Positions 38,767-47,455 of a stretch of DNA of 64,000 nucleotides are shown in pieces; within the stretch, counting starts at the first letter, position 1; the number at the start of each line of letters is the position of its first letter. The DNA comes from Bradyrhizobium sp. CCBAU 53351 (GTDB lineage Bacteria > Pseudomonadota > Alphaproteobacteria > Rhizobiales > Xanthobacteraceae), in NCBI RefSeq assembly GCF_015291745.1, contig NZ_CP030059.1, positions 3,561,501-3,625,500 on the forward strand, given 5' to 3'. Made by a program: the position numbers and the translations under genes. The notes under the pieces were generated by a model. The model searched no databases. It saw only the letters and a list, made by a program, of their open reading frames with translations, and had not been told where the DNA came from.

Positions 38767-39852
38767 GTGCCCGTGAAAAGTCTCCGTCAGCTCCTGACGG
38801 GAGAGGACGTCATCCAGCTCGTGATCCGGCTCGGCCTGCTCGCCCTGCTGATCATCTGGACCTTCCTGATCATCCGCCCGTTCGTGCCAATCCTGGCCTG
38901 GAGCGGGGTGCTCGCGGTTGCGTTCTATCCGGCCTTCAGCTGGGTCGCCAAGGCCCTGGGCGGCCGGCCCAGGACAGCAGCACTGATCTTGACGCTGATC
39001 ACGCTCGGCATCGTCATCGGTCCGGCGACCTGGCTCGGCATCAGCGCGGTGGACGGGGTGCGCGAGCTGGCGCATCAGCTTGGCACCGGCGACCTGGCGC
39101 TTCAGGCCGCGCCCGAGCAGCTCAAGACTTGGCCGCTCGTCGGCCCCTGGCTCTACGAGCTCTGGGACCAGGCCTACACCAACGTCCGCGCGGTGGTGCG
39201 CGAGGTGGCGCCGTATCTCCAGCCGCTGGCGGGCCCGTTGCTTTCGCTTGCCGGCGATGCCGGCGTCGGCACGCTCCAGTTCCTGGTCTCGGTGTTCGTG
39301 GCCGGCTTCCTGTTTCCGCATGGGCCGCGGCTGGTCGCGGCCGGACGCGGCTTCCTGTTCCGTATCGTCCCCGAGCAGAGCGAGCATTTCCTGTCGCTCG
39401 CGGGCGCGACCATCCGCGCCGTGGCGCAGGGCGTGATCGGCGTGGCGATCGTGCAGGCGCTGCTCGCCGGCATCGGATTCAAGCTCGCCGCCGTGCCGAG
39501 CGCCGGCCTGCTCGCCTTCATCGTGCTGCTGCTCTCGATCGTGCAGATCGGCGCGTTCCTCGTGCTGCTGCCGGTCATCATCTGGATCTGGACCGCCAAG
39601 GACGTCACCACGGCGCTGCTGCTCACCGTGTTTCTCGTCCTCGTCGGTTTCATCGACACCATGTTGAAGCCGCTCGTCATGGGGCGCGGGCTGACCACTC
39701 CGACCATCGTGATCTTCGTCGGCGTGATCGGCGGCACGCTCGCCCACGGCATCGTCGGCCTGTTCATCGGACCGATCATCCTGTCGGTGGCGTGGGAAAT
39801 GATGATGGCCTGGATCAGGACCGAGGACCGGGCAGGGGCGGGCAAGGACTGA
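38767..39852 (+). CDS. AI-2E family transporter
   Basis: 361 residues from the GTG at 38767 with AAGGA upstream; a second GTG at 38773 is possible. About seven to eight membrane helices: LVIRLGLLALLIIWTFLIIRPF and LAWSGVLAVAFYPAF at the start, and the conserved GLLAFIVLLLSIVQIGAFLVLLP and GFIDTMLKPLVMGRGL near the end. The family includes TqsA and various permeases; few are shown to move AI-2. Substrate unknown. Confidence 0.88.
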   Translation: MPVKSLRQLLTGEDVIQLVIRLGLLALLIIWTFLIIRPFVPILAWSGVLAVAFYPAFSWVAKALGGRPRTAALILTLITLGIVIGPATWLGISAVDGVRELAHQLGTGDLALQAAPEQLKTWPLVGPWLYELWDQAYTNVRAVVREVAPYLQPLAGPLLSLAGDAGVGTLQFLVSVFVAGFLFPHGPRLVAAGRGFLFRIVPEQSEHFLSLAGATIRAVAQGVIGVAIVQALLAGIGFKLAAVPSAGLLAFIVLLLSIVQIGAFLVLLPVIIWIWTAKDVTTALLLTVFLVLVGFIDTMLKPLVMGRGLTTPTIVIFVGVIGGTLAHGIVGLFIGPIILSVAWEMMMAWIRTEDRAGAGKD

Positions 39853-39982
39853 TCTTTCCGCCATCGACGCAATCTGCCCGCGGTACCGAGGCATCGCAGC
39901 CTGTGATCAAAGCGTGCCGCGAACTTGTCTGTTCGACTAGACAAGTTACGATCGGGACGATTCTGTTTCAACGACGGCAGCA

Positions 39983-40375
39983 ATGGCGAAGTCTTCCAAG
40001 CTGGTTGCCGCGAGGCGCGGCAAGGTCTTGTTGGTCCGACGCCGGTCGGACGGCCTGTGGATGTTTCCGGGCGGCCGCAAGCGTGCGCGCGAGTCAGCGA
40101 AGGATTGCCTGCGACGGGAGATCAGGGAGGAGCTTCCCAAGCTGAAGCTCGGCAGGATCAGTCTCTGGAAAGAAGTGAAAGCCAGGAACAAGCGCTCCGG
40201 CCGCAAGATGAGCGACGCGATATTCATTGCCAAGACGGCCAAAGGCAGGCTGGCGATCGGCGACAAGAAGGAGATCGACCGCGCCGCCTGGCAGAAGCCG
40301 CGCGGCATCCGCCTGACCGCGACCTCGCGCTACATCCGCGACCGCCTGTTTCCGAGGAAACAGAGGCGGAGGTGA
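39983..40375 (+). CDS. NUDIX hydrolase
   Basis: 130 residues. The NUDIX box is complete: G-x5-E-x7-REIREEL in GGRKRARESAKDCLRREIREEL near residues 31-52, with the metal-binding EE pair. The protein is very basic, with Lys/Arg runs at both ends (KKEIDRAAWQK, PRKQRRR). NUDIX enzymes hydrolyse nucleoside diphosphates linked to other groups. Convergent with the next gene, stops one base apart. Confidence 0.85.
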   Translation: MAKSSKLVAARRGKVLLVRRRSDGLWMFPGGRKRARESAKDCLRREIREELPKLKLGRISLWKEVKARNKRSGRKMSDAIFIAKTAKGRLAIGDKKEIDRAAWQKPRGIRLTATSRYIRDRLFPRKQRRR

Positions 40376-40376
40376 G

Positions 40377-40661
40377 CTAGTCCTCGCGTCCCGCCGATCG
40401 CGTCCGTCCGGCGAACCTCCTCGACTGCGTCGCGCTCGGTTCCGGTGCAGCAAGCTTTGCGGCCTCGAGCTCTCGCATCTCCTTGCGGGCTCTGCGTGCA
40501 TTGCGCATCGCGCGCTTGATGAAGGGATGCTGGGAATCCTCGGCGAAGAACAGCACCACTTCGCAACTCGGACATTGCCTGGAATAGCCGTCCTGCAACC
40601 GCCCCGCGCGATCGCGAAACACGTTCTTGCACCGCGTGCACTGAATCTGGACCGAACTCAT
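40377..40661 (-). CDS. Small Zn-ribbon protein
   Basis: 94 residues. N-terminal zinc ribbon with CTRCKNVF and CPSCEVVLFF, then a highly charged helix (RNARRARKEMRELEAAKL) and a disordered basic tail. No signal peptide. Its stop lies one base from that of the NUDIX gene on the other strand. Function unknown. Confidence 0.75.
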   Translation of the reverse strand: MSSVQIQCTRCKNVFRDRAGRLQDGYSRQCPSCEVVLFFAEDSQHPFIKRAMRNARRARKEMRELEAAKLAAPEPSATQSRRFAGRTRSAGRED

Positions 40662-40826
40662 GCGCGGACAACAATGACTTCTGAAAATGGATATTCAGCT
40701 GATCCCAAATGTCTGAAGAAAGCTTGAATGCCGCGGGGCTGGATGTCGCGGAGCGCGCGCGGCCAAGCGCCGTCGGCCGGCCGCAGCCGGCATCGGAAGA
40801 ATCCGATTCGACGGGCCCGCCGGCTG

Positions 40827-41066
40827 TTATTGCTTGGCCGCTATCATCTCCAGGCAGTGGTTGAGAAAGGCGGTGCGATCCCTCGGCAGCACCTTCTCGA
40901 GATCCGCCTTCAGCGCGCATTCGCGCTGGCGCAGCTGCTCGGCCCGGCGCTTCTCGGCGGCCTCGCGATATTCGGGAGCGACTTTGTTGGGATCGACCAG
41001 CGCCTGCGAGCGGGCCGGTGCCGTCGCAAGGACTGCGATGGCGGCGATGAAAAGGAATTGTTTCAA
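40827..41066 (-). CDS. Small exported hypothetical protein
   Basis: 79 residues. Signal peptide MKQFLFIAAIAVLATAPARS, then a charged helical part with two Cys (RECALKADLEKVLPRDRTAFLNHCLEMI). The CALKAD...VLPRDRTAF...C pattern recurs in short exported Bradyrhizobium proteins. The gene is well separated from its neighbours. Confidence 0.72.
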   Translation of the reverse strand: MKQFLFIAAIAVLATAPARSQALVDPNKVAPEYREAAEKRRAEQLRQRECALKADLEKVLPRDRTAFLNHCLEMIAAKQ

Positions 41067-41297
41067 ATGAACCTCCGTAAAAGCGGCATGGTAGCGCGCC
41101 GCGCGGGCGCGCTCAAATCAGCGGCGCGGTATCCCGCTCCGGCCCGATTGCCCGGGTCGAGCGGGCCGGCGGTCCGAAGAGCCTTTCGCCGGCTTTGGAA
41201 CGACTTGGCGTGACAGGCGTCGAATCCTCGCTCTCGGCCCAGCCCCAAGCCCCCCTAAAGCCCCGGGCCGCGAGAAAACCTTCCCCACAAAGGTTGG

Positions 41298-41334
41298 CGA
41301 CCTCAGGGCCCCCGCGCTGAGGTCGTTTGTTTTT
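41298..41334 (+). terminator. Terminator upstream of the possible sRNA
   Basis: CGACCTCAG at 41298-41306 pairs with CTGAGGTCG at 41317-41325 over a 10-base loop, followed by TTTGTTTTT. It points plus, although no plus-strand gene lies upstream within 900 bases. It may end an unannotated RNA starting somewhere in 41070-41290. Confidence 0.7.
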
Positions 41335-41345
41335 GCTGCAAGGTG

Positions 41346-41361
41346 TGTGAACCAGTTCACA
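41346..41361. promoter_or_regulatory. CRP-type palindrome
   Basis: TGTGAACCAGTTCACA is a perfect match to the CRP-class consensus TGTGA-N6-TCACA. It is symmetric throughout and extends one base pair on each side. It lies 22-37 bases before a TATGAA -10-like element at 41383-41388. Which CRP/FNR-type protein binds is unknown. Confidence 0.65.
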
Positions 41362-41389
41362 CGCGCGCGGTGAAATCGCTGCTATGAAG

Positions 41390-41457
41390 ACGTCATTGCT
41401 TGACCAGTTCATTTTGCTCGAAACGCCCCAGCGTGGCTCCAAGCGCTGGGGTTTTTC
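41390..41457 (+). ncRNA. Possible small RNA, about 70 bases
   Basis: A strong terminator (CCCCAGCG at 41426-41433 with CGCTGGGG at 41444-41451, then TTTTT) ends about 70 bases after a TATGAA -10-like element, itself behind the CRP-type palindrome. The stretch between has no Shine-Dalgarno or start, and the next gene begins more than 250 bases later. The coordinates of the 5' end are a guess. Confidence 0.4.
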
Positions 41458-41714
41458 GTTTCTCTCCGGGGGCAGATTGTTTACAATCGCGCCAAGCGTC
41501 GCATCGACAGACGCAGCTCCCGCACCGCGCTAGTTCCGTTCCAAGAGCTCGATCGACCAGCCCTTGTGCCGGGGATCGTTGTGCCGTGCCGAACGTTGCC
41601 GCCAGGGGTGCGTTCACGGGGCAAATCTCATATGCATGGCGCGAAGTCGCCGAATCGAAAACGAAGGCGGCTGGCGTTCAGTTGACGACGGTTTACGACC
41701 AGAAACGGATTCAA

Positions 41715-44700
41715 GTGAGGCTTACCAAGAAGGCGCGGGTGGCCAAGAAGTCGCCGAACAAGAGGTCGCCGAAGAAGACGTTGCCGAACAGGACGTCGAC
41801 AAGCAAGGCGCAGCCAATCAGGACGTCGCCAAGGACGAGCAAGGCGGTGCAGCGCGCCTCGATCTCGTCGTCGTCGCCGCTCGGGGTGCTGGCTCTGCAT
41901 CTGCTTGCCCAATGGAAGCAGTCCGGACGCAGCGGCATCGTTTTTCTCGCCGAAAACGAGAACAGGGCGGAGCGGCTGGGCAGCGTCATTCACGCCCTCG
42001 ACCCCTCCTGCGAAGTCCTGGTGTTTCCGCGCTTGAACACCTTGCCGTTCGACCAGCTCGAGCCTTCGCACGAGCTCGCGGGGCGCAGAGCCTCCGTCCT
42101 GGGGCGCCTCGCGAAATCCAAGAAGCCGCTGTTTCTGGTCTCGACGGCGGAAGCCGTGATGGAGCGCCTGCCGCCGCCGGCGAGCCTGTCGCGCCTCAGC
42201 GTGAGCTTGAAGGTGGGCGGCACCTTCTCCGAGCGCGAGCTCGAGACGCGTCTCGAATCCCTCGGATACGATCTCGACGACGAGCCGGATTATCCGGGCG
42301 GCGCGCTGTTCCACGGCCAGACCTTCGAGATATTCCCCGCGGGCGCGCTGGGGCCGTTCCGGATCGAGCATTCCGATCGCGCGATCAAGCGCATCGTGGC
42401 GTTCGATCCGAACGAGCACAGGATCATTTTCGAGACCAAGGAGCTTCTCGTCGATCCCATGTCGGAGCGGCTCGGCCTTGCCGGCAAACGCGGCAAGCGC
42501 GCGACGCTCTTCGACTATTGCGGGCGTGCCAAATGGATCGCCGACGCCGGGGTTCCCGCGCATGCCGACGTTTGGCTCGATACCATCGAGGAGGCCGCGC
42601 CGCGCGCCGAGCGTGAGCGCGAATATCTTGGACGGCGCGATTGGAAGCAGCTCTCCAGGGGCATGAAGGTGCTGCCGCGCGCAGCGTCCTTCCAGACCAT
42701 CCCGGAGTTTTCGAAGCTGACATCCGCCAGGAAGGCGCTGCGTGCGTTCGTCGAGGAGACGCGGCGGGCAGGTTCTCGCCTTCTCCTCGTCGCTGCGCAG
42801 GAGGACGATCTGCGCGTGATGGAGCGCATGAGCGGCCTCAAGGCGCCGCGCTGCGACGATTGGGAGGAGGCGGCGAGCGGACGGAGCGGCGAGGCGGCCC
42901 TGCTGGCCGATCTCGATGCGGGCTTCATCGTGCCGGGCAAGAAGCCTCTCGTCGTCGTGACGGCCTCCGACGTGCTCGGCAGCCGGGCGCATCATCCGCA
43001 GCCGATGGCGCGCGCCTGGAGCACGGCCTTCGACCATGCCGATGTGCCCGAGCAGGGCACGGTGGTCATCCATCTGCAGCGCGGCCTCGGCGTGCTCGAC
43101 GGCCTGCAGACCGTGAACACCGGCGGTGGCGCGCTGCGCGAGATGATCCGCCTGAAGTTCGCCGGCGACAATGCGGTGCTCGTGCCGCCGCCCGATCTTG
43201 CCCTAATGTGGCCCTACGCGGCCGAGCTCGGCAAGCTGGCACTCGACAAGGCGGACGGCAGCACATGGTGGGCCCGCCGCACCGCGGCCGAGCGCGAAAT
43301 CCAGGTCGCCGGCAAGGCGCTCGCCAAGCACATCAGCCAGCGCCGCCGGCGGCGCGGCGAAAAGCTGGTCCCGCCGGGATCGGCCTATGAGAAGTTCGTC
43401 GCGCGTTTCCCTTACTTCACGACGACCGACCAGGCCAAGGCGATCGCCGACGTGCTGGACGATCTCGCCTCCGGTCATCCCATGGACCGGGTGATCTGCG
43501 GCGACGTCGGCTTCGGCAAGACCGAGGTGGCGCTGCGGGCGGCGGCGGCCGTGGTGCTGTCAGGCAAGCAGGTCGCGATCGCCGTGCCGACGACGGTGCT
43601 GGCCCGCCAGCATGTCGCAACCTTCCAGAAGCGCTTTGCGCCGTTCGGGATCGAGGTCGGCAATCTGTCTCGGGCAACCTCGGGCGCGCAGCTGCGGGAG
43701 ACCCGGGAGGGCCTGCGCAGCGGCCGGATTAAGGTCGTGATCGGCACCCAGGCGCTCACCGGCAAGGACGTCAAGTTCAGCGATCTCGGCCTCGTCATCA
43801 TCGACGAGGAGCAGCACTTTGGCGCGGCGGAGAAGGCCAAGCTCGCCCGCCTCGCCAAGAACGTCCATGTGCTGATGATGAGCGCGACGCCGATCCCGCG
43901 CACGCTTGCCGCGGGCATTGCCGGCTTCCGCGACCTCAGCGTGATCGCCTCGCCGCCGGTGCACCGGCTGCCGGTCGCGACCCGGATCGCGCCGCTGTCG
44001 GATGCCGCCATCGCCTCGGCGCTGCTGCGCGAGCAGCGGCGCCATGGCCAGAGCTTCCTGATCTGCCCGCGCATCCAGGATCTCGATCCGATGCTGGCGC
44101 GGGTGCAGGCGGTGGCGCCCGACCTGCGCATCGTCTGCCTGCACGGCAGATTGGCGGCGGACGAGATCGACGACCGCATGATGAGCTTCGTCGAGGGCAG
44201 GGCCGACGTGCTGCTCGCGACCAACATCGTCGAGAGCGGCCTCGACATCCCCCGTGCGAACACCATCGTGGTCTGCTGGCCGGAGAAGTTCGGCCTCGCC
44301 CAGCTGCATCAGCTGCGCGGGCGCGTCGGCCGAAGCGGCATCCGCGCCTTCGCCCATCTCCTGACCGAGACGGCGTCCGGACAATCCGAGAAGCGGCTGG
44401 CCGTGCTCGAGGAGTTCAGCCGCCCCGGCGCGGGCTTTGCCATCAGCGAGCGCGACCTCGATCTCAGAGGCGCGGGCGATTTGTTTTCGGAGCAGCAATC
44501 CGGCCACGTCCAGGTGTTCGGGCCGGTGCTCTACAGCCACTTGCTGAAGATGGCCTCGGAGAAGCTCGACGAAGGGCAGGCGGTGTGGGTTCCGGACCTG
44601 AACCTGCCGGTCGCGGACATGCTGCCGGAGACCTATGTGCAGTCCGAACCGGTGCGGCTCGAGCTCTATGCGCGCGCCGCACGCTGCACGGATGAGGACG

Positions 44701-44990
44701 ACCTCGAAGACCTCGAGGAGGAAACCGCCCGCCGCTTCGGACCCTTGCCGAAGGTCGCGCGCGACTTCTTTGCTGCAGGAAGGCTCAGGATCGAATGCAA
44801 GCGCAGAGGCATCATCCGCCTCGACGTCGGCCCTGAAGCTGCGGCCGCAACGTTCCTGCCCGGACGCCTGCGGAAGTCCCGAGGCAAGTCGCTACAGCGC
44901 GACGGCGATCGCGTCGTCTATCACGCCAAGATGCAGGACGCGCCGTTCGAGCGGGTGGAGGAGCTGCTCGAGCTGCTGGACGAAGGCTAG
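41715..44990 (+). CDS. Mfd-like DEAD/DEAH-box helicase
   Basis: 1091 residues from a GTG at 41715; no ATG exists in frame before the conserved part, so the start is uncertain. Transcription-repair coupling factor layout: a basic N-terminal tail, UvrB-like region (residues 60-370), RNA-polymerase-interaction-like segment IHLQRGLGVLDGLQTVNTGG near 455, RecG-like translocase with Walker A CGDVGFGKTEVAL near 595, DEEQ box IIDEEQHFG near 695, motif III MMSATPIPRTL and the C-terminal D7 part. Like Mfd it should displace stalled polymerase. The KSPNKRSPKKTLPNRT basic tail and shortened UvrB part suggest a paralogue rather than the main mfd. Confidence 0.85.
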   Translation: MRLTKKARVAKKSPNKRSPKKTLPNRTSTSKAQPIRTSPRTSKAVQRASISSSSPLGVLALHLLAQWKQSGRSGIVFLAENENRAERLGSVIHALDPSCEVLVFPRLNTLPFDQLEPSHELAGRRASVLGRLAKSKKPLFLVSTAEAVMERLPPPASLSRLSVSLKVGGTFSERELETRLESLGYDLDDEPDYPGGALFHGQTFEIFPAGALGPFRIEHSDRAIKRIVAFDPNEHRIIFETKELLVDPMSERLGLAGKRGKRATLFDYCGRAKWIADAGVPAHADVWLDTIEEAAPRAEREREYLGRRDWKQLSRGMKVLPRAASFQTIPEFSKLTSARKALRAFVEETRRAGSRLLLVAAQEDDLRVMERMSGLKAPRCDDWEEAASGRSGEAALLADLDAGFIVPGKKPLVVVTASDVLGSRAHHPQPMARAWSTAFDHADVPEQGTVVIHLQRGLGVLDGLQTVNTGGGALREMIRLKFAGDNAVLVPPPDLALMWPYAAELGKLALDKADGSTWWARRTAAEREIQVAGKALAKHISQRRRRRGEKLVPPGSAYEKFVARFPYFTTTDQAKAIADVLDDLASGHPMDRVICGDVGFGKTEVALRAAAAVVLSGKQVAIAVPTTVLARQHVATFQKRFAPFGIEVGNLSRATSGAQLRETREGLRSGRIKVVIGTQALTGKDVKFSDLGLVIIDEEQHFGAAEKAKLARLAKNVHVLMMSATPIPRTLAAGIAGFRDLSVIASPPVHRLPVATRIAPLSDAAIASALLREQRRHGQSFLICPRIQDLDPMLARVQAVAPDLRIVCLHGRLAADEIDDRMMSFVEGRADVLLATNIVESGLDIPRANTIVVCWPEKFGLAQLHQLRGRVGRSGIRAFAHLLTETASGQSEKRLAVLEEFSRPGAGFAISERDLDLRGAGDLFSEQQSGHVQVFGPVLYSHLLKMASEKLDEGQAVWVPDLNLPVADMLPETYVQSEPVRLELYARAARCTDEDDLEDLEEETARRFGPLPKVARDFFAAGRLRIECKRRGIIRLDVGPEAAAATFLPGRLRKSRGKSLQRDGDRVVYHAKMQDAPFERVEELLELLDEG

Positions 44991-44999
44991 ACGCCAGGC

Positions 45000-45080
45000 A
45001 AAATTGCGAAAACAACCCCATGCACAGTAGCTAAGTGGCGCTGGCACAAGGCTTTTTGAATCGGGCGGGAAGGGGGCGTT
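45000..45080. repeat. Probable interspersed repeat after the Mfd-like gene
   Basis: Contains AAAATTGCGAAAACAACCCC followed by ATGCACAGTAGC, which from memory is a recurrent segment in Bradyrhizobium and Rhodopseudomonas genomes. A small hairpin (GTTTGCCC and GGGCAAAAC) follows at about 45078-45100 and may end the helicase transcript. The remaining bases up to 45286 hold no gene that I can see. Confidence 0.5.
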
Positions 45081-45286
45081 TGCCCCGTCGGGCAAAACAG
45101 GATGCTCGCCAGGCCCCGTACTCGAACGGGGACGCCGCGCACGTCGGCCGGCCCAGCCGCTAACGTGGAATTAATTCAAAATGCTCACAATTTTAGGCAG
45201 TTGTGTAAGGGTGCTGCGTACAAGGACTCGTCGTAAGGGCGTTCCAAGGGCGGCTGCCTGTTGCTCGCTCATTGGGGTCCACGCAC

Positions 45287-45982
45287 GTGACCACGACATT
45301 CGAAACGGCAAGCTTCGTCGAAGAGCTCGACGCTGTCGCCTTGGCCGACGCGGCGTCAACGCATGAATCCGAAACTCCCGAAGCTCCGGCGCCGGTCAAG
45401 CGATCCAGCCGCAAATCGATCCTGGCCTTCTCGGTATGTGCCCTCGCCATCAACGGCGCGGCGGCCATCTATACCTCGCCAACTGACTTTTCATCGCTGA
45501 ACGTCAGCCGGTTGGCCGAACTGTTCCCGCGCCGCGAAGCGTCCGAGCCAAAGCCGGATCCCGTCGTCGCGGCCCTGAAGGACATTCAGTCGGCCCAGCA
45601 GCAACACACCGCGTTGCTGCAGCAGAACAATCAGGCCGCGGATCAGAACTCGGTGATGCTGCAACAGGATTCAATGCTGCTGCTGTCGCTGCGCCAGAGC
45701 ATCACGGACGAACGGGTCGATGTGAGGAAGATATCGTCGCAGCTGTCCATGCTGATGGCGAAGATCGATACACTGCAAAGCACGATGACGATGTCGGACG
45801 TCACATCCTCCATTCGAAAAGCGCATGCGCGCTACGGACTGTCCGCTGCGATGCGCAAGCGAATGGTTCGGGAGCCCAAACCTGTAGGGCCTGTAGGGCC
45901 TGTAGCGCCTCTGGGGCCCGTGGGGCCGGTCTCGGTCGGAGGCGCTCCGCTGAGTGTGCCGGCCGCGACGCCTGAGAGCTGA
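45287..45982 (+). CDS. Membrane-anchored coiled-coil protein
   Basis: 231 residues from the GTG at 45287; a TTG at 45272 is the alternative. A polar N-terminus is followed by one membrane helix (ILAFSVCALAINGAAAIY, near 45-62), then a long Gln-rich coiled coil (SAQQQHTALLQQNNQAADQ through LRQSITDERVDVRKISSQL). The C-terminal tail is a Gly-Pro-Val repeat (GPVGPVAPLGPVGPV) encoded by short DNA repeats. Related proteins with the LKDIQSAQQQHxxLLQQN segment seem frequent in Bradyrhizobium. Function unknown. Confidence 0.75.
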   Translation: MTTTFETASFVEELDAVALADAASTHESETPEAPAPVKRSSRKSILAFSVCALAINGAAAIYTSPTDFSSLNVSRLAELFPRREASEPKPDPVVAALKDIQSAQQQHTALLQQNNQAADQNSVMLQQDSMLLLSLRQSITDERVDVRKISSQLSMLMAKIDTLQSTMTMSDVTSSIRKAHARYGLSAAMRKRMVREPKPVGPVGPVAPLGPVGPVSVGGAPLSVPAATPES

Positions 45983-46035
45983 AGCCAACGTCAAGCTGAT
46001 CGGCTACGGACGACGTCCGCGGCGGATCGGCGCCG

Positions 46036-46278
46036 TCACTTCAGGGCGTGATCGATCTTGTGCGCCAAATGCCCGGTGTCGTGATCGCGGCGCAGCTGGC
46101 TCAGCGACGTCTCGTTCAACTGGGTCAGGATTTCGCTGAGCTGCGTCGCATCGGGATACCCCGCCGCAAAACTCTTTCCGTAGATCTTGCGCAACGTGCC
46201 GACCAGCGTGTTGCCGTGCTTCTTGCTGATCGAGCCGTCCTTGTCGCGATGGCGGCCGTCCAGCCCCGGTTCCTTCAT
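46036..46278 (-). CDS. Conserved hypothetical protein
   Basis: 80 residues from the ATG at 46278. It starts MKEPGLDGRHRDKDGSISKK and then HGNTLVGTLRKIYGKSFAAG, followed by helices ATQLSEILTQLNE and SLSQLRRDHDTGHLAHKI. Compact, soluble, no signal. Function unknown. An upstream in-frame start would add Arg-rich sequence typical of non-coding DNA. Confidence 0.7.
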   Translation of the reverse strand: MKEPGLDGRHRDKDGSISKKHGNTLVGTLRKIYGKSFAAGYPDATQLSEILTQLNETSLSQLRRDHDTGHLAHKIDHALK

Positions 46279-46500
46279 GGGTCTCTCCCGTACGGCGTCT
46301 GAAGCGCCTGGAGAGAGCCTGCGCTCAAACCGGTGAACTGGCAATGGCACGGCGCGTCCGGTGAGGGTCGGCCACTACCTTGCGAAGTGCGCGCCTAACC
46401 TGACTGCTAAGCCGTTAAGCCGCGAAACAACCCAGCGCTGGTTCAACAATGCCTGGTCGAATGTCGGCCGAGCCGGATAACGGCAGGAGATCGCTTGGGA

Positions 46501-46671
46501 TCAGGCGGCCTGCTCTTCGAACGAGGTGTAGACCCGGCCGGCGGGATCGACGACCTGAACGTCCCAGCAACCGTCCTCGACCAGCTCCCTGGCCTTCTTG
46601 AGGGCGGCGGCGAGTGAAGGCCGCTTGAGGCTGACGATACCCGCCGTGTCGAAACCGTTGATTTCAAACAT
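46501..46671 (-). CDS. Small conserved hypothetical protein (56 aa)
   Basis: A 56-residue protein from the ATG at 46671 to the TGA at 46501. It reads MFEINGFDTAGIVSLKRPSL, then a helix AAALKKARELVEDGCWDV, a strand with QVVDPAGRVYTSFEE and ends in QAA. Helix-flanked-by-strands layout and codon use look real, and similar short proteins are common in Bradyrhizobium. No known role. Easily missed because of its length. Confidence 0.7.
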   Translation of the reverse strand: MFEINGFDTAGIVSLKRPSLAAALKKARELVEDGCWDVQVVDPAGRVYTSFEEQAA

Positions 46672-46813
46672 GCCGCTCCTCCGGTTTGGGTGCGAATCCT
46701 ACACGTTTCGGGCGGGTTGTCAGCGGGTTTTTGGGGCGGGGGAGCTGGCGTGGGTGCAGACGGGAGGCGCTGGCGGCGCGGCCGTTAAGCGCGCCAGCTC
46801 AGCTATCCCGGCC

Positions 46814-47014
46814 TCAATCGAGCGGGATGGTGTCCACCCGCAGGCAGGGACGACACTGGTAGGCGTGCACAGCGGGAAGCGTGAAGATGGACGGCAGTGT
46901 CGCCAAGAACGTCATCGGCCGTCTGCACTTGGAACAGATCAGAACGGGCGGACTGTCTTTCGCTACGCAGATCATCGCCAAAATGCCCAAGGAAGGAGGG
47001 CACATTAGGCGCAT
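46814..47014 (-). CDS. Small Zn-ribbon protein
   Basis: 66 residues; an internal ATG at 46975 could be the real start. LICSKCRRPMTFLATLPSI and YQCRPCLRVDTIPLD supply two CxxC knuckles with a hydrophobic spacer. The pattern C..CRRPM....TLP....V.AYxCxxC is typical of short Bradyrhizobium Zn-ribbon proteins. Function unknown. Confidence 0.6.
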   Translation of the reverse strand: MRLMCPPSLGILAMICVAKDSPPVLICSKCRRPMTFLATLPSIFTLPAVHAYQCRPCLRVDTIPLD

Positions 47015-47186
47015 GCTGCGGGGAGTTCATCTCGGGGTGACTACTGGAGTCTATCGGAAATTGGCAGGCTCTTTCGCGACAAGGGGCCGCTGAGGATTGC
47101 TCCGAAAATTGATCGTGAATCGCAGTGGCGCTGATCGAAACGGGTGATGCGTTTCGAAGGGCTCACTGCTAACGGGCCGCGGCGGG

Positions 47187-47426
47187 TCAGAGATGCGAAG
47201 GCCCGGGGACAGGACGATGGTCTTCCTCGGCAGCCTCGATCCAACAGGCTATTCCATCCTGCACATTTTGCACCGCCTCGAATTCGGTCGCTCCGTCAGA
47301 CATGCAGCTGGGAAGGTCGGGCACGGTCGCAACAAATCCGCCGCGGTCTTCCTCCGTCAGCGGCTCGATGATGATTTTGTAGAGGAGACGCAGCGGCGCT
47401 GCTCGCACCAACGATGGGTTTCGCAA
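47187..47426 (-). pseudogene. hicB: HicB-type antitoxin, 5' end damaged
   Basis: The core YKIIIEPLTEEDRGGFVATV, then PDLPSCMSDGATEFEAVQNV and QDGIACWIEAAEE is the N-terminal RNase-H-like domain of HicB antitoxins. The usual short start before YKIIIEPL is missing: the frame instead opens in an interspersed repeat (MRNPSLVRAAPLRLL). No hicA gene lies upstream. The C-terminus also ends without a DNA-binding domain. It is probably non-functional or translated from a makeshift start. Confidence 0.65.
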
Positions 47427-47455
47427 GAGCTCGACCCATCCTACGAACTAAAAAC
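47410..47455. repeat. Short interspersed repeat abutting hicB
   Basis: ACGATGGGTTTCGCAAGAGC is followed by TCGACCCATCCTACG, giving GATGGGT and ACCCATC as a palindromic pair. This GTAGGATGGGT/AACCCATC type is a frequent Bradyrhizobium repeat (from memory). It ends at the point where the hicB coding similarity begins. Confidence 0.6.

Noticed and set aside
46881..47093. A 70-codon plus-strand frame over the Zn-ribbon gene at 46814
   Set aside because: The minus-strand frame has two CxxC knuckles and fits a known small-protein pattern; the plus frame has no feature.
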